Part shown: positions 47,118 to 56,702 of the stretch, one piece after another
Layout: the number at the start of each line of letters is the position of its first letter
Numbering within the stretch: the stretch's first letter is position 1
Source of the DNA: Legionella yabuuchiae
Lineage (GTDB): Bacteria; Pseudomonadota; Gammaproteobacteria; Legionellales; Legionellaceae
Length of the DNA: 64,000 nucleotides
NCBI RefSeq assembly: GCF_900640115.1
Contig: NZ_CAAAIW010000006.1
Location: 59,115-123,114, forward strand
Direction: 5' to 3'
The notes under the pieces: model-generated
What the model saw: only the letters and a program-made list of their open reading frames with translations
Database searches by the model: none
What the model was told of the DNA's origin: nothing
Position numbers and translations under genes: made by a program

Positions 47118-48379
47118 ACCGTTTTCCTTTTAAAAAGTTCGCGAAACACTGGATAAATATCTGCAGCGTTATCGATATTTTCCATAGCAAAACTTGAATA
47201 TTTTTTACCCACCTGCTGATAGACTTCCCATAAGCTTTGATGATGTCTCGGCATGATTTCAATATAAGCAAAATATTGCAGTAAAGGCATAATTTTTTCT
47301 TGCAATAACTCTAGGCAGTAGGGAGAGTCGGCGTTCCAATTGTCGCCATCAGAAGCCTGCGCAACATAGATATTCCATGAGGCTGGGTTATAGCGTTGTT
47401 CGATAATGTCATACAGTAATTCCAAGGCACTAGACACCACCGTTCCACCGGTTTCACGTGAGTAGAAAAAATCTTCTTCGCTCACTTCTTTCGCTGAAGT
47501 GTGATGACGAATAAACACTAATTCTATCTTTTCATAATTACGAGTCAGAAAGAGATAAAGCAAAATAAAGAAACGCTTTGCAATATCTTTTTTGGGTTCA
47601 TCCATTGAACCTGATACATCCATCACACAAAACATAACCGCTTGCGTCGATGGCGAAGACACTTTAGTGTGTTGGTTATAACGTAAATCAATGGTATCTA
47701 TAAAGGGAACGGCGGCAACTTTCTTTTTCAAAAACTCGATGTCGCGGGTTAGGCGATTCACCTCGACCTCATCACGATTTGGTTTTTTTAAGAGCGCATC
47801 TAATTCTTCTTCGGCGTGCTTTAGCTGTCTTTTATAGTTGGCCCCTAGGGCCACTCTTCTTCCAGTGGCCTGCTTCATTGAGCGCAATACGTTAATATTG
47901 GTTGGTGTGCCACTGGTGGTAAATCCAGCGCGTACTTTCTTGAAGGTATTCATTCGCGCCAGTTCTTTCCGAACCAGATCAGGTAATTCTAGGTCTTCAA
48001 AATAGAGCTCTAAAAATTCCTCACGCGATAGCTGAAACACAAAATCGTCTTCTCCTTCGCCCTGATTGCTGGCTTCTCCTCCACCTCCAGCCTGGCCCTG
48101 GCCACCAGGACGCTTGATCCTATCGCCTGCGATAAATTCATCATTTCCCGGTAAAACGCGCTCTACTCGCCCACCTTTAGCCGGTGAAAAATGAGGCTCT
48201 GAAATGTCTTTTGCGGGGATAGTGATTTGCTCCCCTTGATCGATTTCGGTAATGCTTCGTCGTCCAACCGCATCCGATACCGCACGTTTGATCTGGCTTT
48301 TATAACGCCTTAGAAAACGTTGACGATTGACGGTGCTTTTTTTACCAGCATTTTGTCTTCGGTCAATCAGTTGGCTCAT
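47114..48379 (-). CDS. yeaH: DUF444/YeaH family VWA-like protein
   Basis: 421 residues. Starts with the typical basic stretch SQLIDRRQNAGKKSTVNRQR and contains a Gly-rich linker (PGGQGQAGGGGE). VWA-like metal site FCVMDVSGSMDEP keeps DxSxS, and GGTVVSSAL follows as the third motif. In enterobacteria YeaH works with the kinase YeaG in stress responses. GGGAG precedes the ATG. It follows prkA by 30 bp and overlaps spoVR by 4 bp. Confidence 0.94.
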   Translation of the reverse strand: MSQLIDRRQNAGKKSTVNRQRFLRRYKSQIKRAVSDAVGRRSITEIDQGEQITIPAKDISEPHFSPAKGGRVERVLPGNDEFIAGDRIKRPGGQGQAGGGGEASNQGEGEDDFVFQLSREEFLELYFEDLELPDLVRKELARMNTFKKVRAGFTTSGTPTNINVLRSMKQATGRRVALGANYKRQLKHAEEELDALLKKPNRDEVEVNRLTRDIEFLKKKVAAVPFIDTIDLRYNQHTKVSSPSTQAVMFCVMDVSGSMDEPKKDIAKRFFILLYLFLTRNYEKIELVFIRHHTSAKEVSEEDFFYSRETGGTVVSSALELLYDIIEQRYNPASWNIYVAQASDGDNWNADSPYCLELLQEKIMPLLQYFAYIEIMPRHHQSLWEVYQQVGKKYSSFAMENIDNAADIYPVFRELFKRKTV

Positions 48380-48409
48380 AAACCAGCTCCCTTAAACACA
48401 GATGTTTTT

Positions 48410-50341
48410 TTACTGTGATTTACGTACTCTTAAATACCATTCCGACAGCAGACGAACTTGTCTTGGCGTGTAGCCTTTATCCACCATTCTTGCGATAAAC
48501 TCCTCGTGTTTTTTCTTATCTTCTTCGGACGCTTTAGCATTAAATGAAATTACCGGTAACAAATCCTCAGTGTTGGTAAACATTTTCTTCTCAATGACTG
48601 AGCGAAGTTTTTCATAGCTGTTCCATCTTGGATTTTTACCATGATTATTCGCGCGGGCTCTCAATACGAAATTCACCACTTCATTACGAAAATCTTTTGG
48701 ATTTGAAATTCCTGCCGGTTTCTCAATTTTTTCTAATTCCGAGTTTAACGCAGAGCGGTCAAAAATTTCACCGGTATCTGGGTCACGATAATCTTGATCT
48801 TGAATCCAGAAATCAGCATAAGTGATGTATCGATCAAAAATATTCTGACCATACTCGGAATAGGATTCAAGGTACGCGGTTTGAATTTCTTTGCCAATGA
48901 ACTCGACATATTTCGGCGACAGGAATTCTTTAATGAAAGTTAAATATCGCTCATGCAGTTCTTGTGGTAATTGTTCTTGCTCAATTTGGCGCTCCAGTAC
49001 ATACAAGAGATGAACTGGGTTCGCAGCTACTTCGCTGTGATCGAAGTTAAATACTTTCGATAGAATTTTAAAGGCAAAACGGGTTGATATCCCACTCATG
49101 CCTTCATCAACACCGGCAAAATCACGATACTCCTGATAAGATTTTGCTTTAGGATCGGTATCTTTCAAACTTTCACCGTTATAGACACGAAGTTTTGAAT
49201 AAAGACTTGAGTTTTGTGGTTCTTTTAAGCGCGTTAACACAGAAAATTGCGCCAACATATCGAGGGTTCCTGGGGCGCAAGGGGAGTTATTGAGCGAACT
49301 GTTTTCAATCAATTTTTTGTAAATTTTTACTTCTTCTGAAACCCTTAAACAATAAGGAACTTTAACGATGTTGATACGATCAATGAAGGCTTCGTTGTTT
49401 TTATTATTGCGAAACGTTTGCCACTCTGCTTCGTTGGAGTGGGCAAGGATAATGCCTTCAAAGGGAATGGCGGATAGCCCTTCGGTTGGGTTGTAATTCC
49501 CTTCTTGGGTTGCGGTCAGCAGTGGATGTAGCACTTTGATTGGGGCTTTAAACATCTCTACAAACTCGAGCAATCCGCGGTTTGCCCGGCATAAGCCGCC
49601 GGAGTAACTATAGGCATCAGCATCATCTTGGGAAAATTCTTCAAGTTTACGAATATCTACTTTACCCACTAACGAGGAGATGTCTTGGTTGTTTTCATCA
49701 CCAGGCTCTGTTTTGGCGACTGCGATTTGTTTCATACGGGAAGGTTTAACCTTAACGACCCTAAATTGGTTAATGTCGCCATTAAATTCATGCAGTCGTT
49801 TAATCGCCCAAGGAGAGAGCACGTAGCGTAAGCATCGCTTTGGAATGTTATAGCGTTCCTGCAATAATTCACCATCTTCTTCTAAGTCAAATAGAGATAA
49901 AGGAGAGTCAAACACAGGCGAGCCTTTAATGGCATAAAAAGGAACTTTTTGCATTAAATCTTTTAATTTCTCCGCCAGTGAAGATTTACCGCCACCCACA
50001 GGTCCCAAGAGATAGAGAACTTGTTTTGTTTCTTCCAGTCCTTGCGCGGCGTGCTTTAAGAAACCAACAATCTGTTCAATCGGTTCTTCCATGCCATAAA
50101 ACTCATTGAACACTTCATAGCGGGGAATGACTTTGTTGGAAAATATCCGTGATAAAACGGGATCGTGGCGAGTGTCTACCATTTCCGGCTCACCAATCGC
50201 CATGAGTAAGCGCTCAGCTGGGTTTGCATAAGCCGATGGGTCGTTACGGCACAGCTCTAAATATTCGTCCAAAGACAAATCTTCTTCTTTATTTTCTTCA
50301 AAGCGGCGTGTGTAACTGGCTAAAAAATCTTGTGTGTTCAT
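48410..50341 (-). CDS. yeaG: PrkA-family serine kinase (YeaG)
   Basis: 643 residues. An AAA+-type N-terminal domain with Walker A GPVGGGKSSLAEKL is followed by the PrkA kinase-like C-terminal domain (FDRYITYADFWIQDQDYRD, then LLSEWYLR). PrkA/YeaG has been linked to protein phosphorylation and recently to AAA+ protease activity in relatives; which applies here is open. GAGGA precedes the ATG. First gene of the YeaG-YeaH-SpoVR unit; 238 bp of AT-rich DNA separate it from divergent pepN. Confidence 0.94.
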   Translation of the reverse strand: MNTQDFLASYTRRFEENKEEDLSLDEYLELCRNDPSAYANPAERLLMAIGEPEMVDTRHDPVLSRIFSNKVIPRYEVFNEFYGMEEPIEQIVGFLKHAAQGLEETKQVLYLLGPVGGGKSSLAEKLKDLMQKVPFYAIKGSPVFDSPLSLFDLEEDGELLQERYNIPKRCLRYVLSPWAIKRLHEFNGDINQFRVVKVKPSRMKQIAVAKTEPGDENNQDISSLVGKVDIRKLEEFSQDDADAYSYSGGLCRANRGLLEFVEMFKAPIKVLHPLLTATQEGNYNPTEGLSAIPFEGIILAHSNEAEWQTFRNNKNNEAFIDRINIVKVPYCLRVSEEVKIYKKLIENSSLNNSPCAPGTLDMLAQFSVLTRLKEPQNSSLYSKLRVYNGESLKDTDPKAKSYQEYRDFAGVDEGMSGISTRFAFKILSKVFNFDHSEVAANPVHLLYVLERQIEQEQLPQELHERYLTFIKEFLSPKYVEFIGKEIQTAYLESYSEYGQNIFDRYITYADFWIQDQDYRDPDTGEIFDRSALNSELEKIEKPAGISNPKDFRNEVVNFVLRARANNHGKNPRWNSYEKLRSVIEKKMFTNTEDLLPVISFNAKASEEDKKKHEEFIARMVDKGYTPRQVRLLSEWYLRVRKSQ

Positions 50342-50579
50342 AACATTCCTCTCCCTAGAGCCTTACGAGATCTATCGTCAGTCTAAAGTTTAACTTTAAG
50401 TATTTAAGATATTAATCAATCCCTTGTGATTATTTTTGCATTTTGGTGGCAAAAGAGAGAAACTCATGCCGTTATCTTGATTATAGATTAAATCCCAAGG
50501 TCATGCTGTTTCAAAAATCAATTATTAATGAATAAATTAAAACACAAATAGTAGATTGCAAGAAATCGGAGTATTCACT

Positions 50580-53159
50580 ATGCCTAACACAACCATTCAC
50601 CGCAAAGATTACCGCCCCTATCCATTTAAATTGCTCCAAGTTTACCTTAAGTTTGATCTCTATGATGAGGAGGCTAGAGTAGAGAGTCAAATGGTGTTTG
50701 AACGCGAACATCCAGGGTCTTTGCATTTGTATGGCGATGAATTGGAGCTTATTGAGATAAAACTGGGCGATGAAACGCTTAATGAAGGCGATTATGAACT
50801 GCGCGATGGAGATTTATATATCCATAATTGTCCGGATGCCTTTACTTTACATATTGAAACGCGTATTCGCCCACAAGAAAATACCGCGCTTTCAGGCCTA
50901 TATCGCACCAATCATCTTTTTTGCACACAATGTGAAGCGGAAGGCTTTCGTCGCATTATGTTTTTTCCCGATCGTCCCGATGTATTATCCGTCTTCACCA
51001 CAAAAATTGTTGCCGATAAAAACAAATATCCGGTGTTGCTATCCAATGGGAATTTAATTGAAACGGGAACCACAGATTCAGACCGGCATTGGGTGGTTTG
51101 GCAGGATCCCTTCAAAAAACCATCGTACCTCTTTGCACTAGTGGCTGGGGATTTGATGTTGGTTCAAGAGGCATTTCAAACCTGTTCAGGTCGAACCGTT
51201 GATTTAAGAATCTATGTTGAGCCAGGAAACGAAGATAAGTGCCAGCATGCGATGGACTCTTTGAAACGCGCAATGCGTTGGGATGAAGAACAATATGGCC
51301 GCGAGTACGATCTGGATATTTTTATGATTGTGGCGGTGAGTGATTTCAATATGGGCGCCATGGAAAATAAAGGCTTAAATATTTTTAACTCAAAATATAT
51401 TTTAGCAAGACCAGATACCGCAACCGACAGCGATTATTTAGATATCGAGGGCGTGGTTGGCCATGAATACTTTCATAATTGGACTGGAAATCGAGTCACT
51501 TGCCGTGACTGGTTTCAATTAAGTTTAAAAGAGGGCTTAACCGTATTTCGCGATCAAGAGTTTTCACGTGATATGAACTCACGAGAAGTGAATCGAATTT
51601 TAGACGTCAAAGTGTTAAGAAACATACAATTTCCCGAAGACGCCGGGGCCATGGCTCATCCTGTTCGCCCAGAGTCTTATCAAGAAATTAATAACTTTTA
51701 TACCGCAACGGTCTATAACAAAGGCGCTGAAGTAATCCGCATGCAACATACCTTACTTGGGGACGTGGGCTTTAGACGTGGCATGGATTTGTATTTTGAA
51801 CGCCATGATGGACAAGCGGTGACGATAGATGATTTTGTAGCAGCCATGGAAGATGCCAATCAAGTTGATTTAACCCAATTCAAATTATGGTACAGCCAAG
51901 CCGGAACGCCTGAAGTCCTTGTAAAAAGCAGTTTTAACGAGGGAACCTTGCGCTTACACGTGATGCAGTCTTGTCGGCCAACGCCTGAAAGCGAAGAGAA
52001 ACAGCCGTTTCACATCCCGATTCGGATTGCCTTGTTTGACGGCAAAGGCCAAGCACTCACTCTTCAGCACGATGTACTCGAATTAAAAGAAGCCTCACAA
52101 GTCTTTGAGTTTCACGACTTGAAAGAACAGCCGCTGGTGTCGATGCTGCGCGATTTCTCTGCTCCCATTTCTCTTCAATTCGAACGCAGTGAGGAAGCAT
52201 TAACCGACTTATTGCGATATGAATCCAATGGTTTTGCCAAATGGGATGCCGCCCAGACATTGACCATCAACTGTTTAACCAAGCATTATCAGAATAATGC
52301 CACATCAAATACTTTGCCAGAATCCTTGTTAAACGCTTATCAACATTTGTTATTAGATGAAAGCCTTGATCAAGCGTTAAGAGCTGAAGTCTTATCTCCA
52401 CCGGGATTTGAAGACATTGCCGCTCACCTCTCTTTAGTCAATGTTAGCTTATTAGAAGCAGTGCGTGATAATTATCGTGCAACACTCGGCCTTCACCTTT
52501 TTGATGACGTAGCTGACATGTATGAAACGTTGCGGAAAAAAGAAGATCATGCCATGGATTCTCGAGCTTACAACCGTAGAAAATTAAAAAATATCTGCCT
52601 GTGGTTGATGATGAAAGCCAATGAAAAAGAAGCGCTTGAAGCATGCCAACAACAGTTTACAACAGCGCGTACGATGACGGATCAAATGGCAAGTTTTCAT
52701 CTGTTAGTAAACACTTCATTTGAGGACTATCGCTTGCAAGCGATGGATGCCTTTTATCAGCAATGGAAACACAATGACCTCGTTTTGGATAAGTGGTTTA
52801 TGGCCCTTGCCCTTTGCGAATTGCCCGGAACGTTAGAACACGTGCGTCAACTCATGAGTCACTCGGCGTTTAATCTCAAAAACCCCAATAAAGTACGGGC
52901 CTTAATCGGTGCTTTTTGTTTCTCAAACTACCGTCATTTTCATGCTGAAGATGGAAGTGGGTATGAGTTTTTAGGTGAAGTATTGGTAACGTTGGATAAG
53001 TACAATCCACAGGTTGCAGCGCGTCTTGCAACCCCTTTTACTCGCTGGCAACGCTTAGATAAAACAAGACAAGACTTAATGCAAGATCAACTGCAAGTGC
53101 TTGCTAAAAAAGAATTATCTCGTGATTTAAGGGAATTAGTGAGCAAAAGCTTAGTGTGA
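50580..53159 (+). CDS. pepN: Aminopeptidase N
   Basis: 859 residues. M1 zinc aminopeptidase that removes N-terminal residues in the cytoplasm. The exopeptidase motif GAMENKGLNIFN and zinc site HEYFHNW followed 18 residues later by the third ligand Glu (KEGLTVFRDQEF) are intact; the long helical C-terminal domain is complete. The ATG at 50580 (MPNTTIHRKDYRPYPF) has CGGAG 8 nt upstream; a TTG eight codons earlier is not convincing. aroE starts 7 bp after the stop. Confidence 0.96.
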   Translation: MPNTTIHRKDYRPYPFKLLQVYLKFDLYDEEARVESQMVFEREHPGSLHLYGDELELIEIKLGDETLNEGDYELRDGDLYIHNCPDAFTLHIETRIRPQENTALSGLYRTNHLFCTQCEAEGFRRIMFFPDRPDVLSVFTTKIVADKNKYPVLLSNGNLIETGTTDSDRHWVVWQDPFKKPSYLFALVAGDLMLVQEAFQTCSGRTVDLRIYVEPGNEDKCQHAMDSLKRAMRWDEEQYGREYDLDIFMIVAVSDFNMGAMENKGLNIFNSKYILARPDTATDSDYLDIEGVVGHEYFHNWTGNRVTCRDWFQLSLKEGLTVFRDQEFSRDMNSREVNRILDVKVLRNIQFPEDAGAMAHPVRPESYQEINNFYTATVYNKGAEVIRMQHTLLGDVGFRRGMDLYFERHDGQAVTIDDFVAAMEDANQVDLTQFKLWYSQAGTPEVLVKSSFNEGTLRLHVMQSCRPTPESEEKQPFHIPIRIALFDGKGQALTLQHDVLELKEASQVFEFHDLKEQPLVSMLRDFSAPISLQFERSEEALTDLLRYESNGFAKWDAAQTLTINCLTKHYQNNATSNTLPESLLNAYQHLLLDESLDQALRAEVLSPPGFEDIAAHLSLVNVSLLEAVRDNYRATLGLHLFDDVADMYETLRKKEDHAMDSRAYNRRKLKNICLWLMMKANEKEALEACQQQFTTARTMTDQMASFHLLVNTSFEDYRLQAMDAFYQQWKHNDLVLDKWFMALALCELPGTLEHVRQLMSHSAFNLKNPNKVRALIGAFCFSNYRHFHAEDGSGYEFLGEVLVTLDKYNPQVAARLATPFTRWQRLDKTRQDLMQDQLQVLAKKELSRDLRELVSKSLV

Positions 53160-53166
53160 GAACAAC

Positions 53167-53982
53167 ATGACCGATATGTTTGCGGTTATGGGCAACCCTA
53201 TTGCCCATAGCCTTTCTCCCGTGATTCATCAACAATTTGCAGCTCAAACTGGGCAACGCATAATGTATGAAAAAAAATTAATACAGCATGGCGAGTTTGA
53301 GCAACAAGTCGTCGATTTTTTTAATTCCGGCGGTAAAGGGTTAAACATCACGTTACCGTTTAAAACAAAGGCCTATGCTTTATGCGAGGTGCGAACAGAG
53401 CGTGCCGAACAAGCACAAGCCGTCAATACGTTGTGGATGCGAGATGGGAATCTTCATGGCGATAACACGGATGGCGTGGGCTTGCTTCGTGATTTAGGGC
53501 GTTATTTGATTATCCGGAATAAATCGGTTTTACTGTTAGGCGCAGGAGGAGCGGCTTCAGGTGTAATCTCCGCGTTATTATCACAAACGCCCAAGGTAAC
53601 GGTGGTCAATCGCACGCGTTCAAAAGCAGAGTCATTACAAGCTAGATTTGAACATTTAACCGTCCTTGATTTTGAATCATTGGATTCAAGCTATGATTTA
53701 ATCATTAACGCCACATCGGCAAGTCTTGATGATAAAACGCTGCCTATTCCAGCTTCGGTATGGGATGGTTACCCTTTTTGCTATGATTTGTCTTATCGCA
53801 TGGCTTGCGATACTCCCTTTGTTGCTTTGGCGAAAGCGCATGGATGTGATGGAATTGATGGCTTAGGAATGCTCGTTGAGCAAGCGGCTGAATCATTTTG
53901 GATTTGGCTTGGAATTAAACCAGAAGTTCAACCTGTTTTGACATCACTCAAAAAAAGCCGTGACGACCGCTTCCGCAGCTAA
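53167..53982 (+). CDS. aroE: Shikimate dehydrogenase
   Basis: 271 residues. Reduces 3-dehydroshikimate with NADPH in aromatic amino acid synthesis. SLSP at the substrate site (NPIAHSLSPVIHQ), catalytic Lys in NITLPFKTKAYAL, Asp in GDNTDGVGLL, and the GAGGAASGV dinucleotide loop are all present. It follows pepN by 7 bp and probably shares its transcript. Its 3' end overlaps the convergent patatin gene by 39 bp. Confidence 0.95.
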   Translation: MTDMFAVMGNPIAHSLSPVIHQQFAAQTGQRIMYEKKLIQHGEFEQQVVDFFNSGGKGLNITLPFKTKAYALCEVRTERAEQAQAVNTLWMRDGNLHGDNTDGVGLLRDLGRYLIIRNKSVLLLGAGGAASGVISALLSQTPKVTVVNRTRSKAESLQARFEHLTVLDFESLDSSYDLIINATSASLDDKTLPIPASVWDGYPFCYDLSYRMACDTPFVALAKAHGCDGIDGLGMLVEQAAESFWIWLGIKPEVQPVLTSLKKSRDDRFRS

Positions 53983-55053
53983 CGTATCATGATAACCCAA
54001 GTCAATTAATTCGCCGGTGAACTCTTTTTCAAACAGCAAGAAACTTAATAAATCACCGGAATGGCTTTTCGCGCCAAGGACATTTAACAGCAAACGTAAT
54101 ACCGCAGGCATTGCGGTGTAATTGGCTTGCGCAATGGCTGAAATGTTTATGCTAGGTCGCATGTGAAGGGTTTCAATAGGCCGCCAAGGCGAATATCTTT
54201 TTTTCCACATTGATAATAAGCGCGCGATGTCGTTCATGCGATTAAGCATCTCTATATCGCGATCAAGATTGTCTAAAAAAAGACCGTTTAGCATGTTCCC
54301 TAAAATATGTGCAAAACCAATGTCACCATTTTTTAATGTTTCGGGATCTGAAAAAGCGGGCAATTGGCGCGTTCCCAAAACCATGATTTTCTCAACATTG
54401 AAACGAACCGCTCCTCGCAAAGGGGAGACGAGCCCCATACTGCCGTCTCCATAATGAAAGCCGTTAATTTTAACGGTCGGGAAAAATAAAGGCAGTGCGC
54501 TAGAAGCAAGAATGTGTGGCATATCCATTTCAACACGCTCGCTGATATGACGAGGGTAATGCCAGTCTTCAAACTCATCACTATTGTGTTGATAAAAAGA
54601 AATGGTTTGTTGTGTTTCATAACAGTTACTGATCACCTCCATGGTGTTCAGCACCCTGTGATTAATATTAGTTTTTATGCGCTCAAAATCGATATTGGCA
54701 TTAATAAATTCATGCAGCGGATCGGTATTGAGCAAATAACCGGTTTTGCGTTGGCGAATCAGTAAATGACTGATGTTTCTAAATACCGACTTACCCAATT
54801 CGTAGTTGCTGGTATTAAATATATTATTGCAGTGGATATCTCGCCAAAGGGTTTCAAGTTTCTCCACGGCAATTGGAAAATCGTCAGCGTGTTGCGCAAG
54901 TATCGACGCATTAATGCTGCCAATACTCACACCGCTAACCATCTCAAACGGAATAGGTTTAACCTGTAAAATTTGAGCGATTGCCTTTAAAACACCCGCT
55001 TGGTATGCACCTCTCGCACCGCCGCCGGCTAAATAAAGAGCTTTTTTGGCCAT
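53944..55053 (-). CDS. Patatin-like phospholipase
   Basis: 369 residues. The Ser-Asp dyad is complete: oxyanion loop LAGGGARGAYQAGVLKAI, GVSIGS (Ser43) and YGDGSM (catalytic Asp). The family hydrolyses phospholipids; Legionella species use several as cytosolic or translocated lipases. No signal peptide and no recognised extra domain. The ribosome site is weak. The last 39 bp overlap aroE in antisense, so the C-terminal coding end is shared DNA. Confidence 0.9.
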   Translation of the reverse strand: MAKKALYLAGGGARGAYQAGVLKAIAQILQVKPIPFEMVSGVSIGSINASILAQHADDFPIAVEKLETLWRDIHCNNIFNTSNYELGKSVFRNISHLLIRQRKTGYLLNTDPLHEFINANIDFERIKTNINHRVLNTMEVISNCYETQQTISFYQHNSDEFEDWHYPRHISERVEMDMPHILASSALPLFFPTVKINGFHYGDGSMGLVSPLRGAVRFNVEKIMVLGTRQLPAFSDPETLKNGDIGFAHILGNMLNGLFLDNLDRDIEMLNRMNDIARLLSMWKKRYSPWRPIETLHMRPSINISAIAQANYTAMPAVLRLLLNVLGAKSHSGDLLSFLLFEKEFTGELIDLGYHDTLAAEAVVTAFFE

Positions 55054-55316
55054 AAAAATTCACTAATTTATTAATACCCGATTCAGAGTTATTTCACTGG
55101 ATAAGTTTCGATAAATCAAGGATTACTTTATTTTTTTGCAGTAAAAAAATCCGTTCAGGTCATAGTCATCGAATGAAATAAAATATAGTTGACTTACGCA
55201 GGATAAAGCAAGACTTAGCTCAGTTCAGGTTTTCTTAATCTTTTTTTGGTAATTTATAAGGTAAATCACCTTCAAAAAATTATTGTGATGCTGTGAACGT
55301 ATGAAGGATTTTTGGT

Positions 55317-56570
55317 ATGACGCTTAAAGAATTTAATGTAACAACCTTATCTGATGACCTATTGTTGGAAGCGGCAGATCTTGAAACGCTTGAGAAACTA
55401 GTGCGTCTGATTTCATTGCCCACTGTGGATGGTAAAGTCCCTGAAAAGCCCTATTCATTACTATCACTAATGTCTTCTGTAGCAAAGTTTGGTGAGGCTG
55501 CTTCAGACAGTGGTGAAAAGATTACTCATTTCGTTGGTTATGAGATTAATTTTGATCACCCCCATCAAGCGCATTCAATAGAAGCGCTATCTGGCGCGCT
55601 TCATCTAGGTGCGTTAGGGTTTACAGCCGTTAACTTTTTCCGAACCCCTGCTGAATATGTAAACGCTTTGGTTAGCGGTAAAAAAATCAATCCCACCGTT
55701 TCTAAAAATGCGCGGTGGGCTTTATCCGCAGTAATGTTGGCCATTGGTATCTTGGTTGCCTGTTTTCCGGTCATTGCTCCTGGATTTAGCATCGGTGCTG
55801 CATTTCTCGGCTTAGGCGCTGGAGTTATAGGAATGGCCAGTTTGCTTTATCAGCGCTTGGAAATAGAAGAACAGCAAGTCCAGGTCAAAAAAGCAATTGC
55901 CATGCAAGAGCAATTAATTACGGATATTAATGCGCATCTTTTACCTCAATATTATCTCTTAGAGGAGGCTCTCGCGGAAAAGGATAAGTCAAAATGCACT
56001 GAGCTTATCGGGGACATGAGACCGCTCCTGAAGAAATTGGAAGCGGCTAAACGTGGCCTGATTCACTTGAAGAATCATCAAGCTTATTTAGAACAAACCT
56101 TTCGTAAGCTAAATTCGACTGCAATGCTGGATAAAATAGTGAGCATCAGCTTATCGGTAATCGTCATTATTGGAATTACCATTAGTTATATGCTGCCACC
56201 GGTTGGATTAGCCATCATCGCAGGCGTCGCTGCTGCTGGTTTTTTATACGTCACCGCAAGGTTCGGAATTCCTTTGTTGAAACAGCTTGGCTCCTGGATA
56301 ACCCGGCAATTTAACTCGACCAAGGAAACAACGGTCGATGAGCAAAATGAGTCTGGAGCTCAATTCGGACTAGCAATGCAGCCTTTGGATGAGCGTGACT
56401 CTGCTGAAGTTGATAAGCCTGAGCAGGATGGGGGGAAACATGAGATAAAATTTTTCTCTGATAATAAGCCTAGACAGACGCAAAACCAACTTGGGGATGA
56501 AGACGCTATCACGACGGAGCTCCTCTCATCGCCTACCTGCTCTAACGGGTTCAGGCCATCTACAGAATAG
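55317..56570 (+). CDS. Membrane/coiled-coil protein of unknown function (effector-like)
   Basis: 417 residues, not recognised. The layout is a soluble N-terminus (1-135), a membrane hairpin (about 138-180, ALSAVMLAIGILVACFPVIA...), a charged coiled coil (about 182-270), a second hairpin (about 278-320) and a polar, acidic tail. The gene at 58320 has the same order of parts. Hairpin plus coiled coil is common among Legionella proteins sent to the vacuole membrane, but no secretion signal can be proven here. AAGGA precedes the ATG. Confidence 0.7.
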   Translation: MTLKEFNVTTLSDDLLLEAADLETLEKLVRLISLPTVDGKVPEKPYSLLSLMSSVAKFGEAASDSGEKITHFVGYEINFDHPHQAHSIEALSGALHLGALGFTAVNFFRTPAEYVNALVSGKKINPTVSKNARWALSAVMLAIGILVACFPVIAPGFSIGAAFLGLGAGVIGMASLLYQRLEIEEQQVQVKKAIAMQEQLITDINAHLLPQYYLLEEALAEKDKSKCTELIGDMRPLLKKLEAAKRGLIHLKNHQAYLEQTFRKLNSTAMLDKIVSISLSVIVIIGITISYMLPPVGLAIIAGVAAAGFLYVTARFGIPLLKQLGSWITRQFNSTKETTVDEQNESGAQFGLAMQPLDERDSAEVDKPEQDGGKHEIKFFSDNKPRQTQNQLGDEDAITTELLSSPTCSNGFRPSTE

Positions 56571-56702
56571 CTTCGAACTGTAACAGAATACTGCGAATTG
56601 CCGTTATTTTAAATAGTCTGTGTTCACCAAAATCATCCACTTGTGGTTTGAAAAAAATTAATATAAGTTGTAATGACCGCCTCCTTTTTATAAGGGAAAC
56701 AA

